Assembly (NCBI RefSeq): GCF_003070885.1 | Contig: NZ_CP028913.1 | Coordinates: 1,674,001-1,738,000 of the forward strand | Length of the DNA stretch: 64,000 nucleotides | Source of the DNA: Agromyces badenianii | GTDB taxonomy: Bacteria > Actinomycetota > Actinomycetes > Actinomycetales > Microbacteriaceae | Direction of reading: 5' to 3' | Shown: in pieces, positions 32,273 through 44,545 of the stretch | Layout of the letters: each line of letters starts with the position of its first letter | Position numbering within the stretch: position 1 is the stretch's first letter | The notes under the pieces: model-generated | What the model saw: the letters and a program-made list of their open reading frames with translations, nothing else | Told to the model about the DNA's origin: nothing | The model's database searches: none | Position numbers and translations under genes: made by a program

Positions 32273-33229
32273 TCAACGCCGACCCTTGCGAGATCTCATC
32301 AAGTCTACGACCTCTTGCGCGGCTTCGGCGACGTCGTGGTTGACGACCTGGTGATCGAACTCGTCGACGGCCGCCAATTCGACCTTCGCGGTCTCGAGTC
32401 GGCGCTGCTGTTCGGCCGGGCTCTCGGTGCCCCGGCCGACGAGCCGACGCACGAGTTCGTCCCAGCTCGGCGGCAGCAGGAAGACGAGGGTGGCCTCCGG
32501 TGCGGCGCGGCGAACCGAGCGTGCGCCCTGGATGTCGATCTCGAGCAGCACGCTGTTGCCGGCGGCGATCGCCTCTTCGACCGCCTTGCGCGGGGTGCCG
32601 TACCGCGAGGCGTTGTGCACGGTCGCCCACTCGAGGAGCTCACCGGCCTCGATCAGGCGGTCGAACTCCGCGTCGTCGACGAAGAAGTAGCTCTCACCCT
32701 CGACCTCACCGGGGCGCGGCTGGCGCGTCGTGGCCGACACCGACAGCCGTACATCGGGGTGATGGCGTCGGATGTACTCGGCGACGGTGCCCTTGCCCAC
32801 CGCCGTGGGCCCGGCGAGCACGACGAGTCGATCGCCGGTGCCGCCATGGGAGGCGACCCAGTCGGCGACGAACTCGCGGAGCCGGCGTCGCTGCAACCGC
32901 CCGAGCCCGCCGAGGCGCTTCGACGGCGAGATCTCGAGCTCCTGCATGATGCGCGCGGTCTTGGTCTGCCCGATCGCGGGGATGGACGTCAGGAACTCGG
33001 TCACCCGCAAGCGCCCCTCGACGCCCTCGGGAGATTCGAACGCCGCGCGGAGCACGTCGAGCGGGCTCCGCGATCCGGCCGCGATCGCGGACTTGACGGT
33101 CGCTCGAGCACGGCGCGCGGCCACCGCGGCACGGGACGCCGCGACGCGGTCGACCTCTGGCGGAGACGATCGCACGGCGTCGGCGGCGGGGTCGGCGGGG
33201 TTGCCGGTGGACGTCTCGTGTTCAGACAC
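32273..33229 (-). CDS. gmk: Fusion of actinobacterial IHF domain and guanylate kinase
   Basis: A 318-residue protein that joins two normally separate neighbours. Residues about 24-127 match the actinobacterial nucleoid protein m[36 protein letters not shown] (helix-hairpin-helix-like) and [15 protein letters not shown]. Residues 132-316 are guanylate kinase with P-loop [28 protein letters not shown] and [12 protein letters not shown]. Gmk phosphorylates GMP to GDP. In mycobacteria mihF and gmk are adjacent separate genes, so the fusion is a likely one-frame merger. The start is GTG at 33229 ([14 protein letters not shown]), overlapping the pyrF stop by eight bases (GTGTCTGA). An internal start producing free Gmk cannot be excluded. 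Confidence 0.92.
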   Translation of the reverse strand: MSEHETSTGNPADPAADAVRSSPPEVDRVAASRAAVAARRARATVKSAIAAGSRSPLDVLRAAFESPEGVEGRLRVTEFLTSIPAIGQTKTARIMQELEISPSKRLGGLGRLQRRRLREFVADWVASHGGTGDRLVVLAGPTAVGKGTVAEYIRRHHPDVRLSVSATTRQPRPGEVEGESYFFVDDAEFDRLIEAGELLEWATVHNASRYGTPRKAVEEAIAAGNSVLLEIDIQGARSVRRAAPEATLVFLLPPSWDELVRRLVGRGTESPAEQQRRLETAKVELAAVDEFDHQVVNHDVAEAAQEVVDLMRSRKGRR

Positions 33230-34096
33230 TCGCGGCACCGACCTCGTTGACCCGGCGGCGGATGGCTTCGGCGAGACCGTCGGGACCCGCACCGAGGATC
33301 GATCGCGACTCGCTGACGATGACGCCGCCTGCGAGCGATCCGTAGATCGCACGAAGGTCGGAGAGCTCCGCCCCCTGATGACCGAAGCCGGGCGCGAGCA
33401 CCGGCAGACCGGGCTTCGGCGGCTCGGCATCGAGATCGATGCCCGAGGTTCGGAGGTCGACCGTCGCGCCGAGCACCACGCCGACCGAGCCGAGCGGCCG
33501 GCTCGCGGCATCCGCTCGCCCCTGGTTCCAGCCGATGACGCCCGCGGTGATGGCCTGCGCCACGGTGTTTCCGGCACGGCTCGACTGCTGCAGCACCGCG
33601 CGCTGAATGGCGGCGGCCTCGGGGTTCGAGGTCGCGGCCAGCACGAACACGCCCTTGCCGGCCGAGTCGGCGGCGGTCAGCACGCCGTCGATCGATCCGA
33701 GCCCCTGATACGCGCTGATCGTCATGGCATCGGACTCGAGACCCGAGCCGGGACGCAGCCACGCCTGCCCGTACGCCTCGACGCTCGTGCCGATGTCGCC
33801 GCGCTTCACGTCGGCGATCACCAGCAGGCCGGCGTCGCGCGCCTCGGCCAGCACGCGTTCGAGCGCCACGTAGCCCGCTGCGCCGTGTCGTTCGAAGAAC
33901 GCCACCTGCGGCTTCACGATGCCCGCGCGACCCGCGACGGCATCGACCGTGCGGAGGCCGAACTCACGCACGCCCTCGGCCGAGTCGGGCAGCCCCCACT
34001 GGTCGAGCAGCGACGCGTGCGGGTCGATGCCGACGCACAGCTTGCCGTACGCGGCGAAGATGGCGTCGAGCCGCTCGCCGAACGGTGTGGCGTCGC

Positions 34097-34100
<4 letters not shown>
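33222..34100 (-). CDS. pyrF: Orotidine-5'-phosphate decarboxylase (type 2)
   Basis: PyrF makes UMP from OMP, the last step of the pathway encoded here. The 292-residue protein is the longer type 2 form, with [11 protein letters not shown] and the catalytic [20 protein letters not shown]. The ATG overlaps the carB stop by four bases, and the gmk start overlaps its own stop by eight. Confidence 0.97.
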
Positions 34101-37383
<3,283 letters not shown>

Positions 37384-37384
<1 letters not shown>

Positions 37385-38562
37385 TACTCGTTGCTTCCTT
37401 CGGTCGCTGAGTTCGTCGAGGTGTTCGCGATCACCATGTCGCGGAATCGATCGAAGAGGTAGTTCGCGTCGTGCGGGCCGGCCGCGGACTCGGGGTGGTA
37501 CTGCACGCTGAACGCCGGGATGTCGAGGCAGTTCAATCCCTCGACGACGTTGTCGTTGAGGTCGTAGTGGCTCACCTCGACGCGGCCGAAGCCCTCGCTC
37601 GATTCGCTCACCCGGTCGATCGGGGCGTCGACGGCGAATCCGTGGTTGTGCGCGGTGATCTCGACGCGCCCGGTGGCCTTGTCGAGCACCGGCTGGTTGA
37701 TGCCGCGATGCCCGAAGGGCAGCTTGTAGGTGCCGAAGCCGAGGGCGCGTCCGAGCAGCTGGTTGCCGAAGCAGATGCCGAAGTACGGCAGCCCTTCGCG
37801 CAGCGTCGTGCGCAGCAGCTCGACATGCCGGTCGGATGCCGCGGGGTCGCCCGGCCCGTTGGAGAAGAACAGTGCGTCGGGAGCCAGCGCGAGCACCTCT
37901 TCGGCCGTGACCGACTGCGGCACGACATGCACGTCGAAGCCGCGTTCGGCGAGGTACTTCAGGGTCGACGTCTTCACGCCGAGGTCGAGCACCGCGACCG
38001 AGCCCACGCGGTCGCCATCGGCCGGCAGCGTGTAGGCCTCGGCCGTCGAGACCGCCCCCGACAGGTTCGCCCCGGCCATGGCCACAGCGCTCTGCACGAG
38101 GTCGAGCTGTTCGCCGGGGGTCAGCAGCGCGTCGTCGCCCGAGAAGATGCCGGCTCGCATGGCGCCCGCCGAACGGAGGTGACGGGTGAGGGCGCGCGTG
38201 TCGATGCCGCTGATGCCGATGACGCCCGCGGCCTCGAGGTCGTCGTCGAGGCTCCGCTGCGAGCGGAAGTTCGAGACGACGCGGGAGGGGTCGCGCACGA
38301 TGAATCCGGCGACCCAGATGCGGGCGGACTCCATGTCTTCGTCGTTCATGCCGGTGTTGCCGATGTGCGGCGCGGTCATCATGACGATCTGGCCCGCGTA
38401 CGACGGATCGGTCAGGGTCTCCTGGTAGCCGGTCATGCCGGTGGCGAAGACCGCTTCGCCGAGGGTGCGACCACGCGCGCCGTAGGCGCGCCCGTCGTAG
38501 CGGCGTCCGTCTTCGAGGACGAGCACGGCGGTGTCGTTCGTGCCGATGGGGGTCTCAGTCAT
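37384..38562 (-). CDS. carA: Carbamoyl-phosphate synthase, small (glutaminase) subunit
   Basis: CarA hydrolyses glutamine and feeds ammonia to CarB. The 392-residue protein has the N-terminal CPS domain ([28 protein letters not shown]) and a class I amidotransferase with the nucleophile in [16 protein letters not shown]. The start is the ATG at 38562 ([14 protein letters not shown]), overlapping the previous gene by eight bases (ATGACTGA). Confidence 0.97.
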
Positions 38563-39109
38563 TCGAGGCCTCACTCTCCTGCTCTGGCCGCGGCGCGGGT
38601 GGCGCCGCGGCGATGTCGTTGACGGCCTGGACGATCCGGGCCGAGTCGCCCGGATACCGGGCGCGCACGTAACTGTCGACGCGGGCGCGGGCCTGATCGG
38701 CAGCACCCCGCTCATCGGCGATCCAGGTGAGGGCGATGAGGCCCTCGGGCTCGACGCCGCGGTCGATGGCGTAGCTCGCGAGCTCGGCGCCGACGAGTCG
38801 ATCGACCGGGATGAAGGTCGTGGACTCCCCCGCGATGCGCAGCACGACGCCTTCGGGAAGCACCTCGATGCGGGCGGAGCCGCGGAACGCGAGCCCGCTC
38901 ACGGCGAGGCGCTCGAGGGGCTCGCCCATCGGCGTGGTCGCCACGTAGAGCACTTCGGTCTCGAGGGTCGGCGCATCGTGATCGGTGGGCAGCGGATACG
39001 AGCCGAGTGACTCGTCGCGCACCGTGCGTCGCTTCCACGAGCGGTACATCAGCCAGCCGGCGATCGCGACGATCACGACGGCGACGACGATCCCCATCCA
39101 CTTATCCAT
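38555..39109 (-). CDS. Membrane-anchored protein of the pyr operon (Rv1382-like)
   Basis: A 184-residue protein with one N-terminal membrane helix (about residues 5-21, [19 protein letters not shown]) and a soluble domain rich in beta strands ([38 protein letters not shown]), resembling a bacterial PH-like fold. In mycobacteria a similar-sized membrane protein, Rv1382, sits between pyrC and carA, so position supports orthology. Function is unknown. Its ATG overlaps pyrC by eight bases (ATGGATAA) and its stop overlaps carA by eight. Confidence 0.8.
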   Translation of the reverse strand: MDKWMGIVVAVVIVAIAGWLMYRSWKRRTVRDESLGSYPLPTDHDAPTLETEVLYVATTPMGEPLERLAVSGLAFRGSARIEVLPEGVVLRIAGESTTFIPVDRLVGAELASYAIDRGVEPEGLIALTWIADERGAADQARARVDSYVRARYPGDSARIVQAVNDIAAAPPAPRPEQESEASND

Positions 39110-40445
39110 GCTGGACCCCCCAGGCGGACTCCGCGTTCCGGGCGACCTCTTCGCGCGGTCGCACCGCACCGTCGAGGAAGGTCGGGTAGCCGCCGTGGAA
39201 GGTCGCAACCACGCGGCCCGGCAGCAGACGACCGAGATACGGCGAATTCGTGCTGCGTCCGGCGAGCCGGTCGAGGTCGAACTCGGATGCCGCGGCGGGG
39301 TCGTACAGCGTCAGCTCGGGTGCCGCACCGGCGGTGATCGACTCGCCGTGACCGCGGAGGCGGCCGATGCGCGCCGGCGCGGACGACATCACCCGCGCGA
39401 CATCCGCCCAGCCCATGAGCCCCGTCTCGACGACGGCGGCGTGCACGACCGCCAGGGCGGATTCGAGACCGACCATGCCGTTGGCGGCGGCCTGCCACTC
39501 GCTCTCCTTCGCCTCGACCGGGTGCGGCGCGTGGTCGGTGGCGACGATGTCGATCGTGCCGTCGGCGAGAGCGGCGCGGAGCGCCTCGACGTCTTCAGCA
39601 CGGCGGAGCGGGGGGTTCACCTTGAATCGCGGGTCGTAGCCGGCGATGAGCTCTTCGGTGAGGAGCAGGTGGTGCGGGGTCACCTCGGCGGTCACGTCGA
39701 TGCCCCGGGCCTTCGCCCAGCGGATGACCTCGACCGACCCGGCCGTCGAGACGTGGCAGACATGCAGCCGCGAGCCGACGTGCTCGGCGAGCAGCACGTC
39801 GCGCGCGATGATCGATTCCTCGGCGACGGCCGGCCAGCCGGTGAGGCCGAGCTCTCCGGAAAGCGCACCCTCGTTCATCTGGGCGCCCTCGGTGAGGCGC
39901 GGCTCCTGCGCGTGCTGGGCGATGACCCCGTCGAAGGCCTTGACGTACTCGAGGGCCCGCCGCATGAGCAGCGGGTCGGAGACGCAGAATCCGTCGTCGG
40001 AGAAGACCCGCACGTTCGCACGGGAGCGCGCCATCGCACCGAGTTCGGCGAGCTGCTGTCCGGCGAGGCCCACCGTCACCGCCCCGATCGGCTGCACGGT
40101 CGCGTAGCCTGCGGCACGGCCGAGGCTCGCCTCCTGCTCGACGACGCCGGCCGTGTCGGCGACCGGGAAGGTGTTCGCCATCGCGAACACGGCCGTGAAG
40201 CCGCCCGCGGCGGCGGCCTGCGTGCCGGTCAGCACGGTCTCGCTCTGTTCGTAGCCGGGCTCTCGCAGGTGCGTGTGCAGGTCGACGAGGCCGGGAAGGG
40301 CGATGAGCCCGTCGGCGTCGACGACCGTCGCGCCCGCGGCATCCGCGATGCGGCCGACCTCGGCGATGATGCCCCCGTCGAGCAGCACGTCGGCGCGCTC
40401 GCCACCGGGCAGGGTGGCGCCGGTGATCAGGAAACGTCGGTTCAT
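39102..40445 (-). CDS. pyrC: Dihydroorotase
   Basis: PyrC cyclises carbamoyl aspartate to dihydroorotate. The 447-residue protein is the class I type, with the metal motif LVDLHTHLREPGYE, the substrate region FAMANTFPVAD and the late ATDHAPH. The ATG at 40445 shares a base with the pyrB stop (TGATG); the long upstream frame belongs to other reading of pyrB and pyrR. Confidence 0.97.
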   Translation of the reverse strand: MNRRFLITGATLPGGERADVLLDGGIIAEVGRIADAAGATVVDADGLIALPGLVDLHTHLREPGYEQSETVLTGTQAAAAGGFTAVFAMANTFPVADTAGVVEQEASLGRAAGYATVQPIGAVTVGLAGQQLAELGAMARSRANVRVFSDDGFCVSDPLLMRRALEYVKAFDGVIAQHAQEPRLTEGAQMNEGALSGELGLTGWPAVAEESIIARDVLLAEHVGSRLHVCHVSTAGSVEVIRWAKARGIDVTAEVTPHHLLLTEELIAGYDPRFKVNPPLRRAEDVEALRAALADGTIDIVATDHAPHPVEAKESEWQAAANGMVGLESALAVVHAAVVETGLMGWADVARVMSSAPARIGRLRGHGESITAGAAPELTLYDPAAASEFDLDRLAGRSTNSPYLGRLLPGRVVATFHGGYPTFLDGAVRPREEVARNAESAWGVQHG

Positions 40446-41395
40446 CAGGCCTCCCCCCGTTCGCCGGACAGCAGCATGTAGAGGGCGGCCATTCTCACTG
40501 AAACTCCGTTCGCAACCTGCTCTCGCACGGTCGACTGCTGTGAGTCGGCCGCGCGGGCGGCAATCTCGAGCCCGCGGTTCATCGGGCCGGGGTGCATGAC
40601 CATCGTACCGGGGGGCAGTGCGTCGAACCTGGCGTCGTCGAGCCCCCAGGTTCGCGCATACTCGCGAGTGTTCGGGAAGAACGCCGCGTGCATGCGCTCC
40701 GCCTGGATGCGCAGCATCATGACGACGTCGGGAGTGCCGCGCAGTGCGGCGTCGAGGTCGTAGCCGACTCGCGCCGGCCACGAGCTCGTGTCGACGGGAA
40801 CGAGCGTCGGCGGGGCGACGAGCTCGACCTCGGCGCCGAGGGTCGCGAGCAGCCAGACGTTCGATCGGGCGACCCGGGAGTGCAGCACGTCGCCGACGAT
40901 CACGACCCGCACGCCGTCGAGCGCTCGCCCTCGCGATGCGCCGCCGTGCAGGCGCCGGCGCATCGTGAACGCATCGAGCAGCGCCTGAGTGGGATGTTCG
41001 TGGGTGCCGTCGCCGGCGTTGATGACGCCGGCGTCGATCCATCCGCTCGTCGCGAGCGTGTGCGGCGCCCCCGACGCAGGGTGCCGGATCACGACCCCGT
41101 CGGCGCCCATCGCCTGCAGGGTCTGCGCCGTGTCCTTCAGGCTCTCGCCCTTCGAGACGCTCGAGCCCTTCGCGCTGAAGTTGATGACGTCGGCCGAGAG
41201 GCGCTTGGCCGCGGCCTCGAACGAGATGCGGGTGCGGGTCGAATCCTCGAAGAAGAGGTTCACGACGGTCTTTCCGCGAAGCGTCGGGAGCTTCTTGACC
41301 TCGCGCTCCTGCACGGCCGCCATCTCCTCGGCGATGTCGAGCAGCTCGATGGCCTGATCGCGGTCGAGCTCGCGGGTGCTCAAGAGGTGCCGCAT
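40445..41395 (-). CDS. pyrB: Aspartate carbamoyltransferase, catalytic subunit
   Basis: PyrB makes carbamoyl aspartate. The 316-residue protein has the carbamoyl phosphate motif [18 protein letters not shown] and [12 protein letters not shown]. There is no PyrI regulatory subunit gene nearby, so allosteric control by nucleotides through PyrI is unlikely. I use the ATG at 41395, which overlaps the pyrR stop as TGATG; a GTG at 41398 (giving a four-base overlap) is an equal alternative. Confidence 0.96.
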   Translation of the reverse strand: MRHLLSTRELDRDQAIELLDIAEEMAAVQEREVKKLPTLRGKTVVNLFFEDSTRTRISFEAAAKRLSADVINFSAKGSSVSKGESLKDTAQTLQAMGADGVVIRHPASGAPHTLATSGWIDAGVINAGDGTHEHPTQALLDAFTMRRRLHGGASRGRALDGVRVVIVGDVLHSRVARSNVWLLATLGAEVELVAPPTLVPVDTSSWPARVGYDLDAALRGTPDVVMMLRIQAERMHAAFFPNTREYARTWGLDDARFDALPPGTMVMHPGPMNRGLEIAARAADSQQSTVREQVANGVSVRMAALYMLLSGERGEA

Positions 41396-41937
41396 CACTC
41401 CTCGCCTTCGTCGATGGTGACGGCGTCGTCGCCGTCGATCTCGACGAGGCGCACATTGATGCGCTCCCGGGCCGAACTGGGCAGGTTCTTGCCGACGAAG
41501 TCGGCACGGATCGGGAACTCCCGGTGGCCGCGATCGACGAGCACCGCGAGCCGCACCGCGCGGGCGCGGCCGAGGTCGCTCAACGCGTCGAGCGCGGCGC
41601 GGATCGTGCGTCCGGAGTAGAGCACGTCGTCGACGAGCACCACCGTCTTGCCGTCGATGCCGCGCGGGGGCAGATCGGTCGGCTGCGGAGTGCGAGTGCG
41701 CGTGCGCGTGAGGTCGTCTCGGTACATCGTGACATCGAGCGCGCCGGCGAGGGCCGGGGCGGCATCGGGTTCGATGCGGGCGATGGTCTCGGCGATGCGA
41801 CGGGCGAGGATCACGCCCCTGGTCGGGATGCCGAGGATGACGAGATCGGAGCTCCCGCGATTGGATTCGAGGATCTCGTGCGAGATGCGGGTCAGCGCCC
41901 GCGAGATGTCAGCTTGACTGAGCACGGCACGTGCCAT
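41395..41937 (-). CDS. pyrR: PyrR, pyrimidine operon regulator / uracil phosphoribosyltransferase
   Basis: PyrR binds pyr mRNA in response to UMP/UTP and also has uracil phosphoribosyltransferase activity. The 180-residue protein has the PRPP motif [20 protein letters not shown] and the PyrR-type [14 protein letters not shown]. The start is the ATG at 41937, with AGGGAG at 41945-41950 and a seven-base spacer; a TTG one codon upstream is less likely. It heads the large cluster, and its leader carries a PyrR-type RNA motif. Confidence 0.97.
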   Translation of the reverse strand: MARAVLSQADISRALTRISHEILESNRGSSDLVILGIPTRGVILARRIAETIARIEPDAAPALAGALDVTMYRDDLTRTRTRTPQPTDLPPRGIDGKTVVLVDDVLYSGRTIRAALDALSDLGRARAVRLAVLVDRGHREFPIRADFVGKNLPSSARERINVRLVEIDGDDAVTIDEGEE

Positions 41938-41944
41938 CAAACGA

Positions 41945-41967
41945 CTCCCTTCTCCGCCTCACAGGAC
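41945..41967 (-). promoter_or_regulatory. PyrR RNA-binding motif and ribosome binding site of pyrR
   Basis: The leader RNA reads UCCUGUGAGGC at 41966-41956, matching the known PyrR-binding loop consensus UCCNGNGAGGY at every fixed position. The pyrR ribosome binding site AGGGAG follows at 41950-41945. The closeness suggests PyrR blocks ribosome access, as reported for mycobacterial PyrR, rather than terminating transcription; no terminator hairpin lies between. The match is by eye. Confidence 0.6.
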
Positions 41968-41979
41968 GGCCTTAAAGGT

Positions 41980-42000
41980 TGTCAACGTCAGGCCAGCTTA
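41980..42000 (-). promoter_or_regulatory. Promoter-like elements upstream of pyrR
   Basis: TAAGCT (41995-42000 on the minus strand) fits a -10 hexamer, and TTGACA occurs at 41985-41980. A start from TTGACA would place the -10 inside the PyrR motif, so TAAGCT is the better -10 candidate although its -35 falls in the tandem repeat at 42014-42037 and is poor. Confidence 0.3.
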
Positions 42001-42013
42001 TCGTGCCCGGCGC

Positions 42014-42037
42014 GCGGTGACTGCCGCGGTGACTGCC
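42014..42037. repeat. Tandem 12-bp repeat upstream of the pyr cluster
   Basis: GCGGTGACTGCC occurs twice in direct tandem (42014-42025 and 42026-42037), just upstream of the promoter-like TAAGCT. It could be an operator or chance duplication. Confidence 0.55.
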
Positions 42038-42075
42038 GGGGAGACGACCGCGTCGATGCCCGGCCCAAGACGCGA

Positions 42076-42105
42076 ACGACCCCCACCGCGCGCGGAGGGG
42101 GTCGT
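42076..42105 (-). terminator. Terminator-like hairpin after the doxX gene
   Basis: ACGACCCCC (42076-42084) and GGGGGTCGT (42097-42105) form a perfect 9-bp stem with a 12-base loop, about 30 bp past the doxX stop. It insulates pyrR from upstream transcription. Confidence 0.6.
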
Positions 42106-42134
42106 CAGTGGGGGCGGGCGGCGGCCGCACAGGG

Positions 42135-42644
42135 TCACCGGATCGGACGGGTGAACGCCTTCGCCGCGATCACCATGGCGGCGGCCACGAGCACGACGTC
42201 CTTCAGGATGTACTGCGCGGTCAGCGTCGGGCCGGCCGCGGCGAAGAGTTCGCCCGCGAAGAACACGAGGGGCGAGAACACGCCGACGAAGGTCACGGCC
42301 AGCGCGAGCAGGCCGATTCGGAGCAGCAGGCCGGTCACGAGCGCGACGCCGACGAACACCTCGAGTGTCGCCGTCAGGGCGAGCGCCGCGTACCCGTCGA
42401 CGATTCCGAACGACAGCACGTTCCAGGTTCGGCTCACGAGCGCCTCGACAGGGCTCAGCCCCGGGAAGAACTTCAGCGCACCGAACACGAGGAAGACGAG
42501 CCCGAGCGAGACCCGAAGCGCCGGGACGCCGGCGCTCGCGAGGAATCGCTGAACGACCGCCTGGGCGGAGTTCGCCCGATCGAGGATCGAGTTGTACCCG
42601 GCCGCGGTCGAGACGTGACCGGTGCCGATGGTGGTGCTGGACAT
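42135..42644 (-). CDS. DoxX family membrane protein
   Basis: A 169-residue protein with four hydrophobic helices in the DoxX pattern: VSLGLVFLVFGALKFFPG, LALTATLEVFVGVALVTG, LLALAVTFVGVFSPLVFF and IlKDVVLVAAAMVIAAKAF (about residues 40-165). LGLVFLVFGALKFFPG is the typical first helix. Role is not established; relatives take part in thiosulfate or redox-linked membrane processes. The ATG at 42644 has GGAAGGAG four bases upstream. It stands alone between two terminator-bounded units; the 204 bp upstream, to nusB, holds nothing I recognise. Confidence 0.85.
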   Translation of the reverse strand: MSSTTIGTGHVSTAAGYNSILDRANSAQAVVQRFLASAGVPALRVSLGLVFLVFGALKFFPGLSPVEALVSRTWNVLSFGIVDGYAALALTATLEVFVGVALVTGLLLRIGLLALAVTFVGVFSPLVFFAGELFAAAGPTLTAQYILKDVVLVAAAMVIAAKAFTRPIR

Positions 42645-42848
42645 GGTGCTCCTTCCGAGAGCGATGTGGGAGGTGCCGGCTGGAATCGGCGGCACACCCC
42701 ATCACACCCTCGGCGCCCTCACCCGTCGTCGGGAGTGCCACTGAACTCGCTTCGGTGGCCGCCCGGAACGCGGTCTCAGGGCCCCGGCTCGCACCCTGCC
42801 GCGCGGGGATCCCGCCGGCCAGCGCTCCGACGCGTGGCGGCGGCTGGA

Positions 42849-43262
42849 TCAGGCCTTGGAGTGCGAGATCGCGGCGAGCAACCCGTTCACGAACCCGGCC
42901 GAGTCGTCGGTCGAGAGCACCGTGGCCGCCTCGACGGCCTCGGAGATCGCGACGGGGTCGGGAACGGCGTCGTTGTGGATGATCTCCCAGACTCCGATGC
43001 GGAGGATCGCCCGGTCGACGGCGGGCATGCGCTCGAGCGTCCACCCGTGCGAGTGGGTCTCGATGAGCTCGTCGATCTCTGCGCGGTGGTCGACGATGCC
43101 GTCGATGATCTCGCGCGCATACAGCCAGGACGCGGCCCGTTCGGGCTCGCTCGCCGCCTTCTCGGCCTCGACCACGAGCATCTGCTCGACCGGCACCTGA
43201 CGCATGTCGGCCGAGTAGAGCAGGTCGAGCGCGCGCTTGCGCGCTTTGGTACGAGCGCTCAC
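42849..43262 (-). CDS. nusB: Transcription antitermination protein NusB
   Basis: NusB with S10 binds boxA RNA for rRNA antitermination. The 137-residue helical protein has SARTKARKRALDLLYSADMR and AVDRAILRIGVWEIIH, both typical. The start is GTG at 43262, which shares a base with the efp TAG (TAGTG), so the two are coupled. Confidence 0.96.
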   Translation of the reverse strand: MSARTKARKRALDLLYSADMRQVPVEQMLVVEAEKAASEPERAASWLYAREIIDGIVDHRAEIDELIETHSHGWTLERMPAVDRAILRIGVWEIIHNDAVPDPVAISEAVEAATVLSTDDSAGFVNGLLAAISHSKA

Positions 43263-43825
43263 TAGTCGTTCACACGGCCGAGGTAGTCGCCCGTGCGGGT
43301 GTCGACCTTGACCTTCGTGCCGGTCTCGAGGAACAGCGGCACCTGGATCTCGTAGCCGGTCTCGACGGTCGCGGCCTTGGTGCCGCCGGTCGATCGGTCG
43401 CCCTGCAGGCCGGGCTCGGTGTACGTGATCTCGAGCACGACCGAGGCGGGCAGTTCGACGTAGAGCGGGTTGCCGTTGTTCAGCGCGACGGTGACCGACT
43501 GGTTCTCGAGCATGAAGTTCGCCGCGTCGCCGACGACCGTGCCGGGCACGGTGATCTGGTCGTAGTCGGTCTGGTCCATGAACACGAAGCCGTCTCCGTC
43601 GGCGTAGAGGTAGGTGAAGTCGCGACGGTCGACGTTCTCGATCTCGATCTTCGCGCCGGCGTTGTACGTGCGGTCGACGACCTTGCCCGTGACGACGTTC
43701 TTCAGCTTGGTACGCACGAACGCACCGCCCTTGCCGGGCTTGACGTGCTGGAACTCGATGACGCTCCAGAGCTGGCCGTCGATGGAGAGGACGACGCCGT
43801 TCTTGATGTCAGCGGTGCTTGCCAT
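43262..43825 (-). CDS. efp: Elongation factor P
   Basis: EF-P relieves ribosome stalling at polyproline stretches. The 187-residue three-barrel protein has the tip loop [16 protein letters not shown], with a lysine at the position modified in enterobacteria; no modification enzyme is in the window. [21 protein letters not shown] is the C-terminal signature. A good promoter lies upstream and the efp-nusB order is as in mycobacteria. Confidence 0.97.
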   Translation of the reverse strand: MASTADIKNGVVLSIDGQLWSVIEFQHVKPGKGGAFVRTKLKNVVTGKVVDRTYNAGAKIEIENVDRRDFTYLYADGDGFVFMDQTDYDQITVPGTVVGDAANFMLENQSVTVALNNGNPLYVELPASVVLEITYTEPGLQGDRSTGGTKAATVETGYEIQVPLFLETGTKVKVDTRTGDYLGRVND

Positions 43826-43891
43826 GCGTGTGTGTTCCGTTCAGTTGCGAAGAGGCTCGGCCGGAAGAGGCCGGCGAAGTACAGTCGGTCG

Positions 43892-43921
43892 AGTTTAGTC
43901 GCTCGGCTGAAGCTGCGCCAA
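43892..43921 (-). promoter_or_regulatory. Candidate promoter for efp-nusB
   Basis: TTGGCG (43916-43921) and TAAACT (43892-43897) on the minus strand are separated by 18 bases, giving a leader of about 60 bases before the efp ATG. Confidence 0.5.
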
Positions 43922-43967
43922 TGCGAGCGGATGCCGCGGGCCCCCGCCGCCCGCCCCGTCACACGAC

Positions 43968-44408
43968 TCAGCCGTGACGCAGCAGCCAGTCGACGGCGAG
44001 TCGATACGAATCGCTGCCGAACCCGGCGATCACGCCCGTGGCGACGCCGGAGATCACGCTCGTGTGGCGGAAGGTCTCACGCGTGTGCGGATTCGAGAGA
44101 TGCACTTCGACGAGCGGCACGCTCGCCTGCTTGAGCTGCGCCGCTGCGTCACGAAGCGCATAGCTGTAATGCGTGAACGCGGCGGGATTCAGCACGACCG
44201 GAATCCGGCGGTCTACGGCCTCGTGGATCCAGCCGATGAGTTCCGCTTCATCATCGCTCTGCCGCAGATCGATCTCGACGTCGGCGGGCACGGATGCCGC
44301 GAGCGAGGCGCGGATGTCGTCGAGGGTCTCGCTGCCGTACACCTCGGGCTCGCGCGTGCCGAGCCGGCCGAGGTTCGGTCCGTTGAGGACGAGGATCGTG
44401 GAGGTCAC
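43968..44408 (-). CDS. aroQ: 3-dehydroquinate dehydratase, type II
   Basis: AroQ makes 3-dehydroshikimate in the shikimate pathway. The 146-residue protein has the catalytic Tyr region LVLNGPNLGRLGTREPEVYG, NPAAFTHYSYALRDA and EVHLSNPHTRE. The start is GTG at 44408. It is separated from its pathway partner aroB by the plus-strand phosphodiesterase fusion gene. Confidence 0.96.
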   Translation of the reverse strand: MTSTILVLNGPNLGRLGTREPEVYGSETLDDIRASLAASVPADVEIDLRQSDDEAELIGWIHEAVDRRIPVVLNPAAFTHYSYALRDAAAQLKQASVPLVEVHLSNPHTRETFRHTSVISGVATGVIAGFGSDSYRLAVDWLLRHG

Positions 44409-44545
44409 GCGGCCAGCCTACCCAGCGGTGCCGGGCGCCGTCGTCGCATCCACTCGGCGCGCGGGCACCCCGCGTTCACCGATTGGTCGACGTCGAGACC
44501 TCGGACAGCCACGCCGGCGTGTGCTCGGCCCGATTGGGTGGCGAC

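Noticed and set aside
42645..42848. Small gene in the nusB-doxX gap
   Set aside because: Frames in this interval have no ribosome binding site, no motif and are extensions of neighbouring frames.
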